Assembly: GCF_002944315.1 (NCBI RefSeq)
Contig: NZ_CP024314.1
Coordinates: forward strand, 496,001-560,000
Length of the DNA: 64,000 nucleotides
DNA from: Rhizobium sp. NXC24
Lineage (GTDB): Bacteria; Pseudomonadota; Alphaproteobacteria; Rhizobiales; Rhizobiaceae
Direction of reading: 5' to 3'
Part shown: positions 62,122 to 64,000 of the stretch, piece after piece
Layout: every line of letters starts with the position of its first letter
How positions within the stretch are numbered: position 1 is the stretch's first letter
The notes under the pieces: generated by a model
The model's input: the letters and a program-made list of their open reading frames with translations, nothing else
What the model was told of the DNA's origin: nothing
Database searches by the model: none
Program-made: the position numbers and the translations under genes

Positions 62122-64000
62122 ATGAGCATGGAATCAAATTCAGCGCCAGCCTCGGCAAATTTCCTCTCCTTTGTTGGAAATCCAACGGCATTGCAGGTCA
62201 GCCAGGACTTCATCGAAAGGCTGCCCGTGGCAATTTACGCCTGCGATGCCGACGGTCGTATCCTCTGGTTCAATTCACTTGCCGCTACTTTATGGGGCCG
62301 CTCGCCTCTCATCGGCGATGACAGTGAGAAATATTGCGGCTCATACCGCCTTTACACTGGCGGCCGGCGAATTCGTCGGGACGAAACACCGATGGCAACC
62401 GTGTTGCGCACCCGCGCTCCGGTGCATGGTGTCGAAGCAAGAGTCGAGCGGCCTGACGGCTCCTCCATCTGGGCCATGGTTCACATCGACCCGGTGGAAG
62501 ACGAAACAGGCAAATTGATCGGCGCCATCAACTGTTTCCACGAAACCACAGCCCTTCATAACGCGAACGAAGATCTCTCCGAATTTTTTGAGAACAGCGC
62601 CGTCGGTCTGCATGTCGTAGCCGATGACGGAGTGATACTCCGCGCCAACCAGGCCGAACTCGCCATGCTTGGCTATGCCGAAGGCGAATATGTTGGCCAC
62701 AATATCAAGGACTATCATCTCGATCCGTCAGTCATCGGTGACATTCTCGATTGCCTGCGCAATCACCGGCCGATCAGCCAGTATCCCGCCAAGTTGCAGG
62801 CAAAGGATGGCTCGGTCCGCCATGTATTGATAACGTCGAACGGCCGCGCCCGCGATCGGAGAGCAACCGGCACACGCTGCTTTATGATCGACGTCACCGA
62901 TCGGGCCGAGGCCGAGGCTCTTCTCCACGAGCAGGAGCGCAGGCTTGCAACCACTTACGAGCATGCCGGTAGCGGCATCGCAGAGATCGATGCCGGCGGG
63001 CGACTATTGCGCGTCAACTTGCGGCTTTGTGAATTGATGGATTTGACCGCCGACCAGCTCATCGGCCGGTCGATCTTTGACGAGACGTTTTCTGAGAATG
63101 TCGAGCATGATCGTGAGCAGTTTCAGCGTCAGGTCGCCGGCAACATCGATCGATACTCCGTCGAGAAGCGGATTTTACGAAAGGATGGCAGCTCCTTCTG
63201 GACCTCGGTTACCTCATCGAGCGTTCGCGACGCGGACGGACGCTTTCTCTATGCGGTGCGCGTCCAGCACGACATAACCGAGCGCAAGCAGGTGCAGGAG
63301 GAGCTCGCCGCCCGCATCCAGGAGCAGGCGGCACTCTACCGGCTCACAGACAGGTTGCAGCATGCGCGATCCCTTGGTGATGTCTACGAACTGGCTCTGG
63401 ATGCCATTCAAGAGGCGTTGCGGTGCCAACGCTCATCGATCCTTTTGTACGACAGCGCCTCGATTTTGCAATTCGTGGCTTGGAGGGGGTTGTCCGACGC
63501 CTATCGTGCGGCTGTTGAAGGCCATTCGCCTTGGAAAGCGAATGAGGAAAATCCGCAGCCCATCTACATTGCGGACATCAGGCGGGCAGCGCTCCCGGAA
63601 TCTTTGAAGAAAACCATACTCGCTGAAGAGATACGGGCTATGGCCTTCATTCCCCTGCTGGATAGTGGAAAGCTTGTCGGGAAGTTCATGGCATATTTCG
63701 ATAAACCGCATGTCTTCACGAACGGGGAGATCGACATAGGGTTGGCGCTCGCGCGTCAGCTTGCTTTCGGCATCGAGCGAATGCGGGCTCAGAAGGCGGC
63801 GCAGCATTTGGTCTCGATCGTCGAATCCTCGCACGATGCGATCGTGAGCAAGAATCTTGATGGCATAATCACCACCTGGAACCGCAGCGCGGAACGGCTG
63901 TTCGGCTATGCCGCCAATGAGGTGATCGGCAAATCGATCACCATTATCATTCCGCCGGACCGGATGGATGAAGAGACGGAAATTCTAAGGTGCATCCGCA
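62122..64000 (+). CDS. Multi-PAS/GAF sensor histidine kinase (5' part, runs off the window)
   Basis: 626 codons are visible from ATG 62122 (GGGGGATGG upstream), with no stop. First PAS near 25-145 (DFIERLPVAIYACDADGRIL, PVEDETGKLIGAINCFHETT). Second near 155-270 (FFENSAVGLHVVADDGVILR) and third near 280-395 (TYEHAGSGIAEIDAGGRLLR, VQHDITERK). GAF near 415-555 (ALDAIQEALRCQRSSILLYD, AMAFIPLLDSGKLVG). A fourth PAS begins near 565 (VSIVESSHDAIVSKNLDGII, TTWNRSAERLFGYAANEVIG). The kinase core lies beyond the window; an HWE or HisKA type is expected from the architecture. It is soluble, with no membrane helix in the visible part. Confidence 0.9.
   Translation, partial: MSMESNSAPASANFLSFVGNPTALQVSQDFIERLPVAIYACDADGRILWFNSLAATLWGRSPLIGDDSEKYCGSYRLYTGGRRIRRDETPMATVLRTRAPVHGVEARVERPDGSSIWAMVHIDPVEDETGKLIGAINCFHETTALHNANEDLSEFFENSAVGLHVVADDGVILRANQAELAMLGYAEGEYVGHNIKDYHLDPSVIGDILDCLRNHRPISQYPAKLQAKDGSVRHVLITSNGRARDRRATGTRCFMIDVTDRAEAEALLHEQERRLATTYEHAGSGIAEIDAGGRLLRVNLRLCELMDLTADQLIGRSIFDETFSENVEHDREQFQRQVAGNIDRYSVEKRILRKDGSSFWTSVTSSSVRDADGRFLYAVRVQHDITERKQVQEELAARIQEQAALYRLTDRLQHARSLGDVYELALDAIQEALRCQRSSILLYDSASILQFVAWRGLSDAYRAAVEGHSPWKANEENPQPIYIADIRRAALPESLKKTILAEEIRAMAFIPLLDSGKLVGKFMAYFDKPHVFTNGEIDIGLALARQLAFGIERMRAQKAAQHLVSIVESSHDAIVSKNLDGIITTWNRSAERLFGYAANEVIGKSITIIIPPDRMDEETEILRCIR

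Noticed and set aside
1..64000. CRISPR arrays, tRNA and rRNA genes, complete insertion sequences
   Set aside because: None was seen. Repeats found are isolated inverted repeats or operator copies, without the spacing of CRISPR arrays, and no cloverleaf sequence was recognised by eye.

Overview
The window reads as a Rhizobiales (Rhizobium/Agrobacterium-type) accessory region, probably from a large secondary replicon. The grounds are gene families typical of that group (Omp25/31-like porin, FCD-GntR and SorC regulators, many ABC uptake systems for plant-derived solutes), an alphaproteobacterial LexA box (GTTC-N7-GTTC type, 18876-18890), an EcfG-like promoter (GGAAC-N16-GGTT, 4583-4607), a ROSE-type RNA thermometer and a high-GC, GCC/GGC-rich codon usage. 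No rRNA, tRNA, CRISPR array or complete insertion sequence was found.

0-20 kb is a patchwork of surface-polysaccharide genes (glycosyltransferase plus epimerase), stress and DNA-repair genes (cspA, small stress proteins, GH15 glucosidase, DUF1269 protein, ligD, hsp20, dinB) and many broken genes. The broken ones are a frameshifted 76-residue gene, a glycoamylase (PF10091) relic, a possible epoxide-hydrolase tail, a multiply damaged yidB, a 5'-truncated SRAP/yedK gene, and an SOS-controlled imuA cut off by a tyrosine-recombinase relic. Inside this zone sits a self-contained AbiEi-like/HipA fusion gene behind two 35-bp palindromes, abutting the truncated SRAP gene.

20-32 kb holds ribB with its FMN riboswitch. 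Next to it is a divergent carbohydrate/polyol locus: ribose-type ABC importer, two SDR dehydrogenases and a triose-phosphate-isomerase-like enzyme on one side; a two-subunit transketolase, an FGGY kinase and a SorC regulator on the other. The substrate is not known from sequence. The expected logic is oxidise, phosphorylate, then a two-carbon transfer yielding triose/pentose phosphates.

32-46 kb starts with a CHASE4-GGDEF-EAL protein. It continues with an FCD-GntR regulator and a twelve-gene catabolic region controlled by three near-identical operators: a DUF1185 protein, alpha/beta hydrolase, flavin reductase with a C-terminal extension, luciferase-like monooxygenase, two aldehyde dehydrogenases, a NIPSNAP protein and a PotFGHI-type ABC importer. 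The set resembles the Rut pyrimidine ring-opening pathway in its enzyme classes, but it is a different operon.

46-64 kb holds a mug-type glycosylase, a thiamine-diphosphate acetolactate-synthase-like enzyme, an OmpR-type two-component system, an outer-membrane beta-barrel protein, an EF-hand repeat protein and a glycosyltransferase-like protein. A complete hydroxamate-siderophore uptake locus follows (fhuCDB, TonB receptor, fhuF). The window ends with a single-domain response regulator and a multi-PAS/GAF sensor kinase that runs off the end.
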